Shown: positions 44,283 to 52,894, counted from the first letter of the stretch. The stretch is DNA of 64,000 nucleotides from Bradyrhizobium diazoefficiens (GCF_018131185.1 NZ_JAFCJE010000002.1:1-64000); one strand, 5' to 3'. Translations and numbers: made by a program. Notes: generated by a model not told the origin, from the letters alone.

Positions 44283-45440
44283 TCAGCGCATGCCGGCTGC
44301 GGTGGCGGCAATGGTCGGCCGGAGGCTTGATCGGCCCGATCCCGCTGATGTCAGGCGATGCGCCAGGTCCTGCGCGCGCCGCTCGACCAGATGCCATGTC
44401 GCGCGCGCGACGAGATAGCTCATCGCGGCGGTAACGACATAGGCGATGAGCAGCGAGATGAGCCCATCCGCGAGCGGCCAGAGCTGACGCAGGCCCCAGA
44501 TCACCGCGAAGTGCGACAGGTACATCGAATAGGAATTGCGGCCGAGCGCCTCGAGCGGCTGGAAGCGGATGGCAAGCTTGATGCACCCGACAACCAGCGC
44601 ACCGAGCACGAGGTTGATCATGAGGTAGTTGAACTCATGCGAGCCGGTGGCGCGGTCGGCGGCAAAGGACAGTGCGATGAAGATGGCGTAGATCGCGGCA
44701 TCGGACCTGGTGAAGCCGTCGCGCAGCGAGAAGAACAGTGCGCATCCGATCAGGAAGACCGGAAGCTGATTCAGGAAGCTGATGTGCAGCGTGGTCCAGA
44801 CGAACGCCTCGTGGCCGGGGCCGTAATAGGCCGAGAACAGCGCGAAGGCCCACGGCTTGAACAGGCAGACATTGACGAGATGCAGCGCGATCGCCAACGC
44901 GAGATAGAGATGGCGGCGCGATCCGAACGCGATGATCAGAAGCGGGAAGACGAGATAGAAGGTCATCTCCGCCGCGATCGACCAGTCGCCGGGCACCACG
45001 CTGTTGGCGCTGTCCGGCCAGAAGCCATGCAGGAAGGTCGCGGTCAGGATCACTTGAACCGGCCCGATGCCGTTGGGCGCGTTGTCGCTCGGTCCGGTGC
45101 CGTTGATGACGAGGTAGACCGGGATCGCGATCCAGAACAGCGGCGCGATGCGCAGGAAGCGGCGGATGTAGAATTTGCCGGTCGCATTCGTCTCGCCGCT
45201 GCGCTGCGTCCACATCAGGCACATCGTCATGGCGCTGACGAAGTAGAACACGTTGACGCCGGTCCACCCGCACATGAAAGCGAAGTCGACCGCGCGGATG
45301 TTCGACGGAAATGCCTGCGAAACGTGGATTGCCATCACCCCGACGATACCAAGGCCGCGCAGGACATCGAGCGTGTGCGAACGATTGAACGCCGTGTCTT
45401 GCTCGGTTCGACCGGCAGCCAACCGGGTCTGCCCCTGCAT
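44283..45440 (-). CDS. Acyltransferase 3 family membrane protein (5)
   Basis: 385 residues from the ATG at 45440 (a GTG precedes it by one codon). Motifs: HTLDVLRGLGIVGVMAIHVS with conserved His, VFYFVSAMTMCLMW, IRRFLRIAPLFWIAIP, and NSYSMYLSHFAVIWGLRQL. About ten membrane segments. It lies outside the main polysaccharide locus by two unrelated genes, so its substrate may be a different surface sugar. Confidence 0.87.
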   Translation of the reverse strand: MQGQTRLAAGRTEQDTAFNRSHTLDVLRGLGIVGVMAIHVSQAFPSNIRAVDFAFMCGWTGVNVFYFVSAMTMCLMWTQRSGETNATGKFYIRRFLRIAPLFWIAIPVYLVINGTGPSDNAPNGIGPVQVILTATFLHGFWPDSANSVVPGDWSIAAEMTFYLVFPLLIIAFGSRRHLYLALAIALHLVNVCLFKPWAFALFSAYYGPGHEAFVWTTLHISFLNQLPVFLIGCALFFSLRDGFTRSDAAIYAIFIALSFAADRATGSHEFNYLMINLVLGALVVGCIKLAIRFQPLEALGRNSYSMYLSHFAVIWGLRQLWPLADGLISLLIAYVVTAAMSYLVARATWHLVERRAQDLAHRLTSAGSGRSSLRPTIAATAAGMR

Positions 45441-45795
45441 CACGCCTGCTCCGTGGTTTGGTATTGTGCAGGCGGGACAATAGGGGCGCAGCCGGGCTTT
45501 CCGAAGCCGAAGGCCTTTTTTACGTTAACCGCCAGTTGAGTCCGAGGCGGAATGTCAGGGAGTGGGCCTCCGCGCCCTCGGCAGCGATGATGCGCAGATT
45601 GAGAATTGTGGGCCAATTCATACTTAATAGTTGAAGACCGTGAGCAATATTGTTTGCGCGTCGCAGCGCGCCTAATATTCCGGCGGCTGATTTCGGGGGC
45701 TCGAACAAGTCGTGAATGCACGTTCACATGCCGGCGCATTGCGCGACGGGCTGGATCGCCAGGTCGGGTCCCAGGCACACAGGATACCCAAGACC
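45441..45795. other. Divergent promoter region, nothing specific seen
   Basis: About 355 bp between the acyltransferase and the response regulator. AT-rich stretch near 45600-45660. No clear terminator, repeat or gene. A GTG at 45712 extends the response-regulator frame but lacks a good ribosome site. Confidence 0.4.
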
Positions 45796-46527
45796 GTGGT
45801 TGAATCCGCACGTCAGGAAATGCGTCCCGCCGGCCGCGAGCGGCTGATCGTCGTCGAGGATGATCCGGTGACGCGGACCATGCTGGTCGGCTATTTCAGC
45901 GAGAACAATTTCGACGTGGTCGGCGCCGGCTCCTGTGCGGAATGCCGCCAGGCGCTGCGCGCGCGCACCGATCTCGTTTTCCTCGACCTGCAGCTGCCCG
46001 ACGGCGACGGCTTCGAGCTCGCCAAGGAGATCCAGGGGACGAGCAATGCGGGCATCATCTTTGTGACGCGCCGCGATACCGACGTCGATCGCATTCTCGG
46101 CCTCGAGATCGCCGGCGATCACTACGTCACCAAGCCGATCAATCTGCGCGACCTGCTCGCGCGCGCACGCAGCGTGCTGCGGCGTCGCTCGCTCGATCGC
46201 AAGGCGGCGCGCAACCACAATTCGATCGCCTTCGGCGACTGGATCATCGACCTGACCCGGCGCGAGTTGCTCGGCAGCGACGGCAAGCCAGTGTCGCTCA
46301 CGCGCGCCGAATTCGATCTGCTCGCGGCGCTGGTCGGCGCCGACGGTCGGCCGCTCAGCCGCGACTATCTGATCGAGGTCGTCAGCAACCGCCAGGCGGA
46401 GGTCGACATCCGCACGGTCGACGCCCTGGTGGCGCGGCTGCGCCGCAAGCTCGTCGGCAGCGGTACGCCCGTGATCGCCACCGTCACCGGCGTCGGCTAC
46501 AAGCTGGCGCTCAGCGAGCGGCTGTAA
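45796..46527 (+). CDS. OmpR/TorR-type response regulator
   Basis: 243 residues from a GTG at 45796 with AGGA ten bases upstream; alternatives are GTG 45712 and ATG 45820. Receiver domain: LIVVEDDPVTRTMLVGYF with the acidic pocket, phosphoacceptor Asp in LVFLDLQLPDGDG, switch Thr in IIFVTRRDTD and Lys in VTKPINLRD. C-terminal winged-helix DNA-binding domain (SLTRAEFDLLAALV, VDALVARLRRKL, TVTGVGYKLAL). No sensor kinase gene is adjacent, so its signal is unknown. Confidence 0.92.
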   Translation: MVESARQEMRPAGRERLIVVEDDPVTRTMLVGYFSENNFDVVGAGSCAECRQALRARTDLVFLDLQLPDGDGFELAKEIQGTSNAGIIFVTRRDTDVDRILGLEIAGDHYVTKPINLRDLLARARSVLRRRSLDRKAARNHNSIAFGDWIIDLTRRELLGSDGKPVSLTRAEFDLLAALVGADGRPLSRDYLIEVVSNRQAEVDIRTVDALVARLRRKLVGSGTPVIATVTGVGYKLALSERL

Positions 46528-46670
46528 GGGAATTGGACCGCTGCATCGTCGTCAACGGGATGCGACGCGATTCCATCGCGCCTCGATGCGAGCCTTGATC
46601 TGGCCGACCCTCGCCTCGTGGGCGGCCCAATAGGCACGGCCGCGACCTCGGCGTCTCCGGCGCGCGGCGA

Positions 46671-47807
46671 CTAACGCGCGCGGGCGCTCTGATCGGTGGC
46701 CGGCACTGTTGCAGGTTCAGCCAGCCGGTCGTCGATCGCATAGAGCGTGCAGGTCGGCGACCATTTCATGCAGGCGGCCAGGGAGTCACGCTGGGCCTCG
46801 TCGGTCGTGACGCGCCCCGCGCGCCAGCCATAGCCGCCGTTCGGCGATACGGCGAACGCCTTGTGCGGCAGCATGCTGGCGAGATAACGCGCGAACTCGG
46901 CCCGCGCGGCCTCGTTGAGCTGACGCGGCGGCGGCAAGGAATCGGGCAGGCTCAGAATGTCGCGACCGAGGAGGCCGCGCTCGCGCAGGAAGGCATCGAC
47001 ATAGGGCGTCCATTGCGGACGGCTTGCCACCGAATAGAGGTAATGGCCGTCGTCGCCGAAGGCAGGCGCCGCGATGAATGTCGCCTTGCCGCCACCGGTG
47101 CGAAATCCGTTATGGAGACGGCGCGCGAGGTCGGGGCCGAAATACGAATCGTTGGTGGCATAGACCCAGAGCGTCGGTACGCGCGAAGTCTTGCCGAAGG
47201 TGGTGAAGGCCTGCACGAGCCCATCCGGATTGCAGACATCGTCGTCGTCGCGCGAGCCGCGGCCGCCGGCGAAGTTGATCGCGGCGACGAGTCCGGGCGG
47301 GGCCTGCGCGGTGAGCGCGATCGTTGCAAGACCGCCGGCGGAATGGCCGGCCGCGATCATGCCTGATGTCGTGACGTCATCCCGCCGCGTCATCGCATCG
47401 ATCGCGGCGCGCAGGTCGGCCACCGCGACCGCGGCCGCCGGCAAATAAGCGGCTTTGGCGCAGCCGCCGACACTGTCGGCTCGCCCGCCGGGGGAGGTAC
47501 CGTAGCCGCGCCGCATCACGATCAGCGCCGCGTAACCGCGCCGGGCGTATTCGAGCGCGATGCCGTAATATTTATGCGCGGACATCGTCGCGCGATCGTC
47601 GAAGCTGCGCGGCGAGCCGTGGCTGAGCAGCGCCAGCGGATAACGCTTCGCTCCCGCCGGGCGGACCAGAAAGGCCTCGAGCCCCTGCGGCCCGGCCTCG
47701 GCCATGGGGATGCGGAGGTCCTCGGTATAGAACTCCGCGGCAGGCGCCGGCGTACCGGCCACGAGAAGGCCGGCGATCAGCATAAGCAGCTTGCGCAGGA
47801 GAGCCAT
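46671..47807 (-). CDS. Exported alpha/beta hydrolase (dienelactone hydrolase-like)
   Basis: 378 residues from the ATG at 47807, which starts a signal peptide (MALLRKLLMLIAGLLVAGTPAPAAE). Oxyanion region ALLSHGSPRS, nucleophile Ser in AAGHSAGGLA, and later Asp/His candidates (YATNDSYFGPD, DDGHYLYS). Likely a periplasmic esterase or acyl hydrolase; no specific substrate can be assigned. A second domain of about 80 residues at the C-terminus has three Cys, two of which could pair. Monocistronic by context. Confidence 0.85.
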   Translation of the reverse strand: MALLRKLLMLIAGLLVAGTPAPAAEFYTEDLRIPMAEAGPQGLEAFLVRPAGAKRYPLALLSHGSPRSFDDRATMSAHKYYGIALEYARRGYAALIVMRRGYGTSPGGRADSVGGCAKAAYLPAAAVAVADLRAAIDAMTRRDDVTTSGMIAAGHSAGGLATIALTAQAPPGLVAAINFAGGRGSRDDDDVCNPDGLVQAFTTFGKTSRVPTLWVYATNDSYFGPDLARRLHNGFRTGGGKATFIAAPAFGDDGHYLYSVASRPQWTPYVDAFLRERGLLGRDILSLPDSLPPPRQLNEAARAEFARYLASMLPHKAFAVSPNGGYGWRAGRVTTDEAQRDSLAACMKWSPTCTLYAIDDRLAEPATVPATDQSARAR

Positions 47808-47893
47808 GGGGCGATTCGAAGGGCCTCGATGGCGGGAAGCATAGCATGATCTCCTGACTTGAACCGTGAGCTCGCCGCTATCGCCGATCACGG

Positions 47894-48105
47894 CAGGGCA
47901 ATCGCATACGGCAGCGATCTCGCCTGTGGCCATCCTTCGAGACGCCCGCCGTTGGCGGGCCCTCAGGATGAGGACCGGGGGCGCGGCACCAGTTCTGGCG
48001 AGCACCGATGCCGCTTAGTCTCATCCTGAGGAGACCGCGAAGCGGTCGTCTCGAAGGACGAGGCGCGCGCTCAGGTCGCGCAAAGCGCCATATGCGATTG
48101 CCCTG
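47894..48105. repeat. 212-bp element with 15-bp terminal inverted repeats
   Basis: CAGGGCAATCGCATA (47894-47908) is repeated in inverse as TATGCGATTGCCCTG (48091-48105), without mismatch. Inside, two further segments mirror each other: CATCCTTCGAGACG...CCTCAGGATGAGG near 47932-47974 and CTCATCCTGAGGAGACC...GTCTCGAAGGACGAGG near 48022-48062. Each also contains a hairpin. No transposase. The inner words are typical of repeats in Bradyrhizobium-type genomes. No clear target duplication. Confidence 0.75.
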
Positions 48106-48591
48106 GGGATGACGGGACGGGCGCCGCCCTGTGTCGCCCCCTGTCAATCCTCTAGTGCAAAAATATTCCACTTTACCGAAATTCGGTTTCGGCGTATGGG
48201 TCGTGCATCCCGGCTCTCTCAAGAGGGGCGATCATGAGGTCGTCATTTTCGCGAGCCGGGTCTGCGGTGGACGCGGCAGCGTCGGCGCGAGAGGTGCGGG
48301 CAGGGCGGGTAGTCCCTGTGAGCCCGTAACCGCGTGCGGACGACGGCGCTGCCAGGCTTCGTCTCGCCTGTAAGTTTCCAGCTTTGTCGACAGGGCTGGG
48401 AATACTGCGGCGACATGGCGGGCCGTGCGTACGGCAAAACCGTGTGGTCCTGGCCGTCGTTGCCACGGTCAAGTTCTGCGGAGGTGCGAGCGAGCCCAAC
48501 CGGGCGGACTGCATCATCCAATTCGCGGGGCGAGGGAGGCCAGAGGAAAGTTCGGCTCCCGGGAGAGCACGGCATAAGCCGTCCGACCATC

Positions 48592-48706
48592 GCGCAGGGA
48601 AGGCCGAGTGATCGGCACCACCTGTATGCTGCTGTGCGGTTCTTCCTGCGTGCGCATGTCGCGCAGCGGACCGCGGGTGCCTGTCGGCACCCGGCCTTCC
48701 CTGTGC
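48592..48706. repeat. Inverted repeat enclosing smaller hairpins (possible structured RNA)
   Basis: GCGCAGGGAAGGCCG (48592-48606) pairs with CGGCCTTCCCTGTGC (48692-48706), with one wobble. Between them a hairpin GGGTGCC/GGCACCC sits near 48676-48692. Upstream, GAGGAAAGTTCGGCTCCC and GGCATAAGCC add further stems. The compensatory-looking stems suggest folding as RNA or DNA, but no known family was matched. Confidence 0.5.
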
Positions 48707-48824
48707 CCTCTTGGTCTTGAGGGTGAGACATGAAGCAAAGCTCGGGCGAATTCAGCCGCGAGGACGCGAAGGCGTGTCTGCAAGCGAGATGGTGCAGGAA
48801 GCGCGATGCCGTTGCATCGCTCTC

Positions 48825-48925
48825 GTGCCCCGGACGCAGCCCAGCGCCCCCGGCGATGCGAAGCATCGTGCGGTGCGGTGCTCTGCGCCGCGACGCCAGG
48901 AGGCGTTGCAGCTTGTCCGGGACAC
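48825..48925. repeat. Short inverted-repeat element
   Basis: GTGCCCCGGAC (48825-48835) mirrors GTCCGGGACAC (48915-48925) with one mismatch. The GTGCCCCGGACGC start is a word I associate with dispersed Bradyrhizobium repeats. No gene inside. Confidence 0.5.
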
Positions 48926-49075
48926 GCGCTCCCAGTCGGCGTCCGGGGCTCTCGCATTGTACGATACGCGTCGTTTACCAATCCCGCCCGGGTGCAATTT
49001 CCATCTCGCGATTTGCTTGCGGGTGTAGTACTTTCGTCTCAAGGGGCCCGGTCAACGGGCGGCAGGGGGAGGCTG

Positions 49076-49495
49076 ATGAGGCGTGCGGGGCTGTTTGGCG
49101 TACCGCGGGTACGGCCATGGTCGTGGCAGGCGTTTCTGCTCGGATGCGTCGTTGTCGCAGTGTCCGCTGTGCTTCAGGGCGTCTGCGTTGCGCTCGGCTC
49201 AAAACTTTATTTCGCCGCGTTCCTGCCCGGCCTTTTCGTGCTCGGCATCGTTGCCGGCACGCCGGCGGCGGGGTTTGCCGCGCTGTTTACCATTCCACTG
49301 GTGTGGTGGGCGTTCATTCCGCCCTTCTTCGAGTTCAACGCGCTCTCCAGCGCGAATACCGATTCCATCAATCTGTTCTGCCTGCTCGCCGTGCTGCTGA
49401 TCGGCCTTGCCGATCTCTGCCGCGAGACCATGAGGATCGTCGGCCGCGGCGAGCTGAAACGTCCGGGCGAGAGCGCGGCAACGAATCCGCAATAG
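49076..49495 (+). CDS. Four-helix membrane protein, DUF4118-like
   Basis: 139 residues from the ATG at 49076, which follows a strong GGGGGAGG site; upstream frame continuation lies in repeats. Four hydrophobic segments in the order seen in the DUF4118 sensor-kinase membrane domain (FLLGCVVVAVSAVLQGVCVA, AFLPGLFVLGIVAGTPAAGF, PLVWWAFIPPFFEF, INLFCLLAVLLIGLADLC). No kinase part follows, so it is a stand-alone membrane protein of unknown role. Confidence 0.7.
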   Translation: MRRAGLFGVPRVRPWSWQAFLLGCVVVAVSAVLQGVCVALGSKLYFAAFLPGLFVLGIVAGTPAAGFAALFTIPLVWWAFIPPFFEFNALSSANTDSINLFCLLAVLLIGLADLCRETMRIVGRGELKRPGESAATNPQ

Positions 49496-49633
49496 ATCGC
49501 CCTCGCACGGCCCCGCGCGTTGCCTGCGCGCAACAGTCCGGCAACCATCCGCATGCTTGCCGCGCGCCGCTAACTTTTCGAAAAAGATTTGGCCGCAGTT
49601 TCTCCCGCGGGAATGACGAGGGAGTTTTCGGAC

Positions 49634-49843
49634 ATGAACGGCCAGATCAACGGTCACGCCATCCTGGAGAACGTGCGCCGCTATCGCGGCATCGCATCGC
49701 TCTATCGCCAAACGGCTGCATTCCGCCCGGGTCAGAGCTGGTCGCTGCTGGAGCAGGCGAGGGACTGGGAGGCGCGGGCGCTGTCGGAGCTGGAAGCCTA
49801 TTTCGCGTTGCGTGCCGACTACGCGGCTCCGCTCGCAGCCTGA
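49634..49843 (+). CDS. Small soluble hypothetical protein
   Basis: 69 residues from the ATG at 49634 with AGGGAG nine bases upstream; ATG 49613 is an alternative. Helical and aromatic (ILENVRRYRGIASLYRQTAA, SLLEQARDWEARALSELEAY). Similar short helical proteins are common in rhizobia. Function unknown. Confidence 0.6.
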   Translation: MNGQINGHAILENVRRYRGIASLYRQTAAFRPGQSWSLLEQARDWEARALSELEAYFALRADYAAPLAA

Positions 49844-49857
49844 TCGTTAACCATCGC

Positions 49858-51090
49858 TCACGGTATGATCGTGAGGTCGGGCGCGGGCACCACGAATTGT
49901 CCGCCCCAGGCGCGAACCTCCGCCAGCTGGGCAATGATCTCGTCCTTCAGATTCCAGGGCAGGATGAAGACGTAATCGGGTCTGCCCGCGATCAGGGCGG
50001 CGGGATCGCGGATCGGCAGATGCGTTCCCGGAAGCAGCAGGCCCTGCTTGTGCGGATTCCGGTCCACGGTGAAGGCCATCAGCTCGCGCGTGATGCCGCA
50101 ATAATTGAGCAGCGTGTTGCCCTTCGCGGGCGCGCCATAGGCCAGCACCGTCTTGCCGGCGCGATGCGCCGCGACGAGAAAATCGCGGATCGTCTCGCGC
50201 TTCGCCGCCACCTTCGCCTGAAAATCACCGTAGGTCGCGGGTCGATCGAGCCCTGCGACGGCCTCGCGCCGACGCAATCGCTCGAGCGCCGGCGTGGGGA
50301 CGTGAGGCGCGGCTTCGGCGCAGACGTGCAGGCGCAGCGAGCCGCCATGCGTCGGCAATTCCTCGACGTCGAAGACGCGCAAGGCATGTGCGCGAAAGAC
50401 CGTCTCGAGCGTCGCGAGCGAGAAGTACGACAGATGCTCGTGATAGATCGTGTCGAACTGAATCTGCTCGATCAGGTGCAGCAGATGCGGAAGCTCCAGC
50501 GTGGCGCGCCCGGTCTCGGGCAGGAGAATGCGCAGGCCCGCGACGAAATCGTTGATATCAGGAACGTGCGGCAACACGTTGTTGGCGACGATCAGCGCGG
50601 GGCGGTGGCCTTCGGCGAGCAGCCCTGTGGCGGCGTCGCGGCCGAAATAGCTCGTCCGGGTCGGGATGCCCTTGGCGATGGCAGCCGCCGCCGGGCCGCC
50701 GGCCGGCTCGATGCCGAGCGCGCGGATGCCGGCGCGCTGAAAATACTGCAGCAGATATCCATCATTGCTCGCGATCTCGATCACCTCGGATGCTGCATCG
50801 AGCTGCGCGCGGGCGATCATCCCGGCGGCGTAGCTCTCCGCATGCCGGAGCCAGCTCTCGGAATAGGACGAGTAGTAGAGATACTGGCTGAAGATGTTCG
50901 CCGCAGGCTCGAATTGCGGAAGCTGGACCAGCCCGCAGGCTCCGCACGCGCGGGCATGCAGCGGATAGGCCGGCTCGATCGCATCCGCCCGCTCCGGCGG
51001 CAGATAGGAATTCGCCAGAGGCGACAGGCCGAGATCGACGAAGGTCTCGTCGAGCTCCCGCGCGCAAAAGCGGCATCGATGCCTGTCCAT
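49858..51090 (-). CDS. Sugar C-methyltransferase (SAM-dependent, NovU/TylC3-like)
   Basis: 410 residues in three parts: an N-terminal zinc-binding domain with Cys6, Cys9, Cys49 and Cys52 (CRFC, CGAC), a SAM-binding domain (VIEIASNDGYLLQYF at about 103-117, IYHEHLSYFS after it), and a C-terminal domain (VLAYGAPAKGNTLLNYCGIT, VDRNPHKQGLLLPGT). This is the layout of enzymes that methylate C3 of NDP-4-keto-deoxy sugars. It is divergent from an epimerase and a reductase gene 156 bases away, which fits a branched deoxysugar pathway. The methylation position is inferred from family only. Confidence 0.88.
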   Translation of the reverse strand: MDRHRCRFCARELDETFVDLGLSPLANSYLPPERADAIEPAYPLHARACGACGLVQLPQFEPAANIFSQYLYYSSYSESWLRHAESYAAGMIARAQLDAASEVIEIASNDGYLLQYFQRAGIRALGIEPAGGPAAAAIAKGIPTRTSYFGRDAATGLLAEGHRPALIVANNVLPHVPDINDFVAGLRILLPETGRATLELPHLLHLIEQIQFDTIYHEHLSYFSLATLETVFRAHALRVFDVEELPTHGGSLRLHVCAEAAPHVPTPALERLRRREAVAGLDRPATYGDFQAKVAAKRETIRDFLVAAHRAGKTVLAYGAPAKGNTLLNYCGITRELMAFTVDRNPHKQGLLLPGTHLPIRDPAALIAGRPDYVFILPWNLKDEIIAQLAEVRAWGGQFVVPAPDLTIIP

Positions 51091-51246
51091 GAATGGATCG
51101 TCCGGTTGTGCCGTCGTGCCGCGGCTGTTAGTGAATTCTCACAAGCCACGGAAATTCCGACAACGCTGCGCATCATGCAACCCAAAAGGCGTTGGTGAAC
51201 GGATGTTCGCAACGGCGGGTGTGCGCGTTGATCGCGGGGGCCTGAG

Positions 51247-51771
51247 ATGAAATTCACTCCCTTGGCTCTGCCAGGCGTCGTCGAGATCGGGATCGAGCCA
51301 AAGATCGACGCGCGCGGATTCTTCGCCCGGCTGTTCGACGCCGAGGCGTTCGCTGCGCACGGACTGCCGACGCATTTTGCGCAACTCAGCCTGTCCCGCA
51401 ACGAACGCGCCGGTACCCTGCGGGGCCTGCACCACCAAGCCAGCCGGCCGGAGGCCAAGCTGGTGCGCTGCGTTGCCGGCCGCGCCTTCGACGTGATCGT
51501 CGATTTGCGCCGGTCGCTGCCGACCTATGGACAATGGTGCTCGGTCGAGCTCGCCGCCAACAGGCACAATGCCGTGTTCATTCCCGCCGGATGCGCGCAC
51601 GGCTTCCAGACGCTCGAGGGTGGCACCGAGCTGATGTATTGCATCGACGTGCCCTATGACGCGCAAGGCGCTTCCGGCATTCGCTGGGACGATCCCTCGC
51701 TCGCGATTGCCTGGCCGCTGCCCGATCCGATCCTGTCCGCTCGCGACCAAGCGCTGCCGTATCTCGCATGA
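51247..51771 (+). CDS. rfbC: dTDP-4-dehydrorhamnose 3,5-epimerase family protein
   Basis: 174 residues. RmlC motifs: DARGFFARLFD, GTLRGLHHQ with the catalytic His, VVDLRRSLPTYGQW-like segment, and FIPAGCAHGFQTLEGGTELMYCID. Acts on NDP-4-keto-6-deoxy sugars. No RmlA or RmlB gene is in the window, so the substrate must come from elsewhere. Its stop overlaps the next gene by four bases (ATGA). With the C-methyltransferase and reductase it forms a sugar-tailoring set. Confidence 0.88.
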   Translation: MKFTPLALPGVVEIGIEPKIDARGFFARLFDAEAFAAHGLPTHFAQLSLSRNERAGTLRGLHHQASRPEAKLVRCVAGRAFDVIVDLRRSLPTYGQWCSVELAANRHNAVFIPAGCAHGFQTLEGGTELMYCIDVPYDAQGASGIRWDDPSLAIAWPLPDPILSARDQALPYLA

Positions 51772-52664
51772 AACGGGTCCTGGTCACGGGCGCCTCCGGC
51801 TTCCTCGGCCGTGCGCTGTTGCCGGCGCTCATTGCTCGCGGCTTCGAGGTCCATGGCATCGCGCGCTCGGCTCGATCGGCGACGTCAGGCGTGACGTGGC
51901 ACGCGGCCGATCTCCTCACCGAAGCCGGCCGCAGGCACGTGCTCTCCGCAGCGCGCGCGACGCACCTGGTTCATCTCGCCTGGGAAGCCCGGCCGGGCCG
52001 CTATCGCGAGGATCCCGTCAACCGGCTCTGGGTGGAGGCCAGCATCGACCTGCTCGCGCGTGCGAGGGCCGGCGGCGCCTGCCGCATCCTCGGCATCGGA
52101 AGCTGCCTCGAATACGGACCGCAGAGCGGCCCGTGTGAGGAGGGCGCCAGCCCATGCCGTCCCACCACGCTGTACGGACAAGCCAAGCTCGCTACGGCTG
52201 AAGCCTATGTCGCGGCGGGGGCCGCCTGGGGCCGCGTGTTCGTGCCGTTCGGCCCGCACGAGCCGGAGGCGCGCCTCATCCCCTCGCTGATCCACAGCCT
52301 GCGTGCGGGACAGAACTTCGGTTGTTCACATGGCGGGCAGCTACGCGACTTCGTCTATGTCGATGACCTCGCGCAGATGATCGCCGCCGTGCTCGACAGC
52401 GACCTCACCGGTTTCGTCAATCTCGCCAGCGGCGAAGCGCGCAGCCTGCGCAGTGTGATCGAGCATGTCGCAGCTCTGCTGAAAGCACGCCATCTGGTCA
52501 GGTTCGGCGCGGTCGCCGCCACGGGGGTCGACGCCGAGCCGGTCCTCGCCGCTGACGTCCGCCGCCTCCGTGAGGTGACCGCAGGCTTGCCGCTCGTGGG
52601 ATTCGAGGAGGGCGCCGCACGCGGCCTCGCGTGGTGGATGGATCGTCTGTCGGGGCGGGAATGA
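51768..52664 (+). CDS. NAD(P)-dependent sugar epimerase/reductase (SDR)
   Basis: 298 residues. Rossmann motif VTGASGFLGRAL, ILGIGSCLEYG with the catalytic Ser, and TLYGQAKLATAEAY with Tyr and Lys three residues later. The C-terminal half (GGQLRDFVYVDDLAQMIAAV, FVNLASGEARSLRSVIEHV) is typical of extended SDRs that reduce or epimerise NDP-keto-sugars. Start ATG overlaps the epimerase stop. Likely the final 4-keto reductase of the methyl-branched sugar pathway. Confidence 0.88.
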   Translation: MKRVLVTGASGFLGRALLPALIARGFEVHGIARSARSATSGVTWHAADLLTEAGRRHVLSAARATHLVHLAWEARPGRYREDPVNRLWVEASIDLLARARAGGACRILGIGSCLEYGPQSGPCEEGASPCRPTTLYGQAKLATAEAYVAAGAAWGRVFVPFGPHEPEARLIPSLIHSLRAGQNFGCSHGGQLRDFVYVDDLAQMIAAVLDSDLTGFVNLASGEARSLRSVIEHVAALLKARHLVRFGAVAATGVDAEPVLAADVRRLREVTAGLPLVGFEEGAARGLAWWMDRLSGRE

Positions 52665-52790
52665 CGTTGCGGTCCCCTCGCAGAGCGCCGGCGGCGGGCG
52701 GGCCCTGTGGCAATTACGGAGTTGTCTCGCGGCCCGCCTGTGCTAGCAACGGGCCGATCGAAATCTCCTTCACGCCGGCCGGGGCAAGCG

Positions 52791-52883
52791 ATGACCACGT
52801 TCAACCGCATCTTCACGACCGAGCGTCTGCTCCAGATCATTCTGATTCTGGCGGCGACCATCGCCATGAAGCTGATGAGCTGA
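52791..52883 (+). CDS. Putative 30-residue membrane micro-ORF
   Basis: ATG at 52791 gives 30 residues: a short polar start (TTFNRIFTTERL) and a hydrophobic stretch (LLQIILILAATIAMKLMS). A GGGGCAAG lies close upstream. It ends 12 bases before the convergent cbbR stop. Composition is unlike random frames here, but there is no family evidence. Confidence 0.35.
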   Translation: MTTFNRIFTTERLLQIILILAATIAMKLMS

Positions 52884-52894
52884 GCGCCGGCGGA

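Larger units (their letters stand above)
47808..49075. other. Long gene-free stretch rich in palindromic repeats
   Basis: About 1.27 kb with no supported gene. It contains at least three inverted-repeat elements (47894-48105, 48592-48706, 48825-48925) annotated separately. Open frames here on both strands (for example 48334-48720 plus) are the type often annotated as hypothetical proteins in Bradyrhizobium repeats, but their composition and lack of a ribosome site speak against translation. Confidence 0.6.

Noticed and set aside
46528..46670. Possible tRNA or small RNA between the response regulator and hydrolase
   Set aside because: No cloverleaf or terminator could be drawn; short GC stems only.
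48540..48620. Resemblance to the P4 region of RNase P RNA (GAGGAAAGTTCGGCTCCC)
   Set aside because: The other universally conserved RNase P segments, including the 3' half of P4, could not be found.
48334..48720. 128-residue frame of a type often annotated as hypothetical in Bradyrhizobium
   Set aside because: Lies in a structured repeat block, lacks a ribosome site, and composition is not protein-like.
48730..51198. 822-residue plus-strand frame
   Set aside because: Runs through repeats, the DUF4118-like gene in another frame and the antisense of the methyltransferase; not plausible as one protein.
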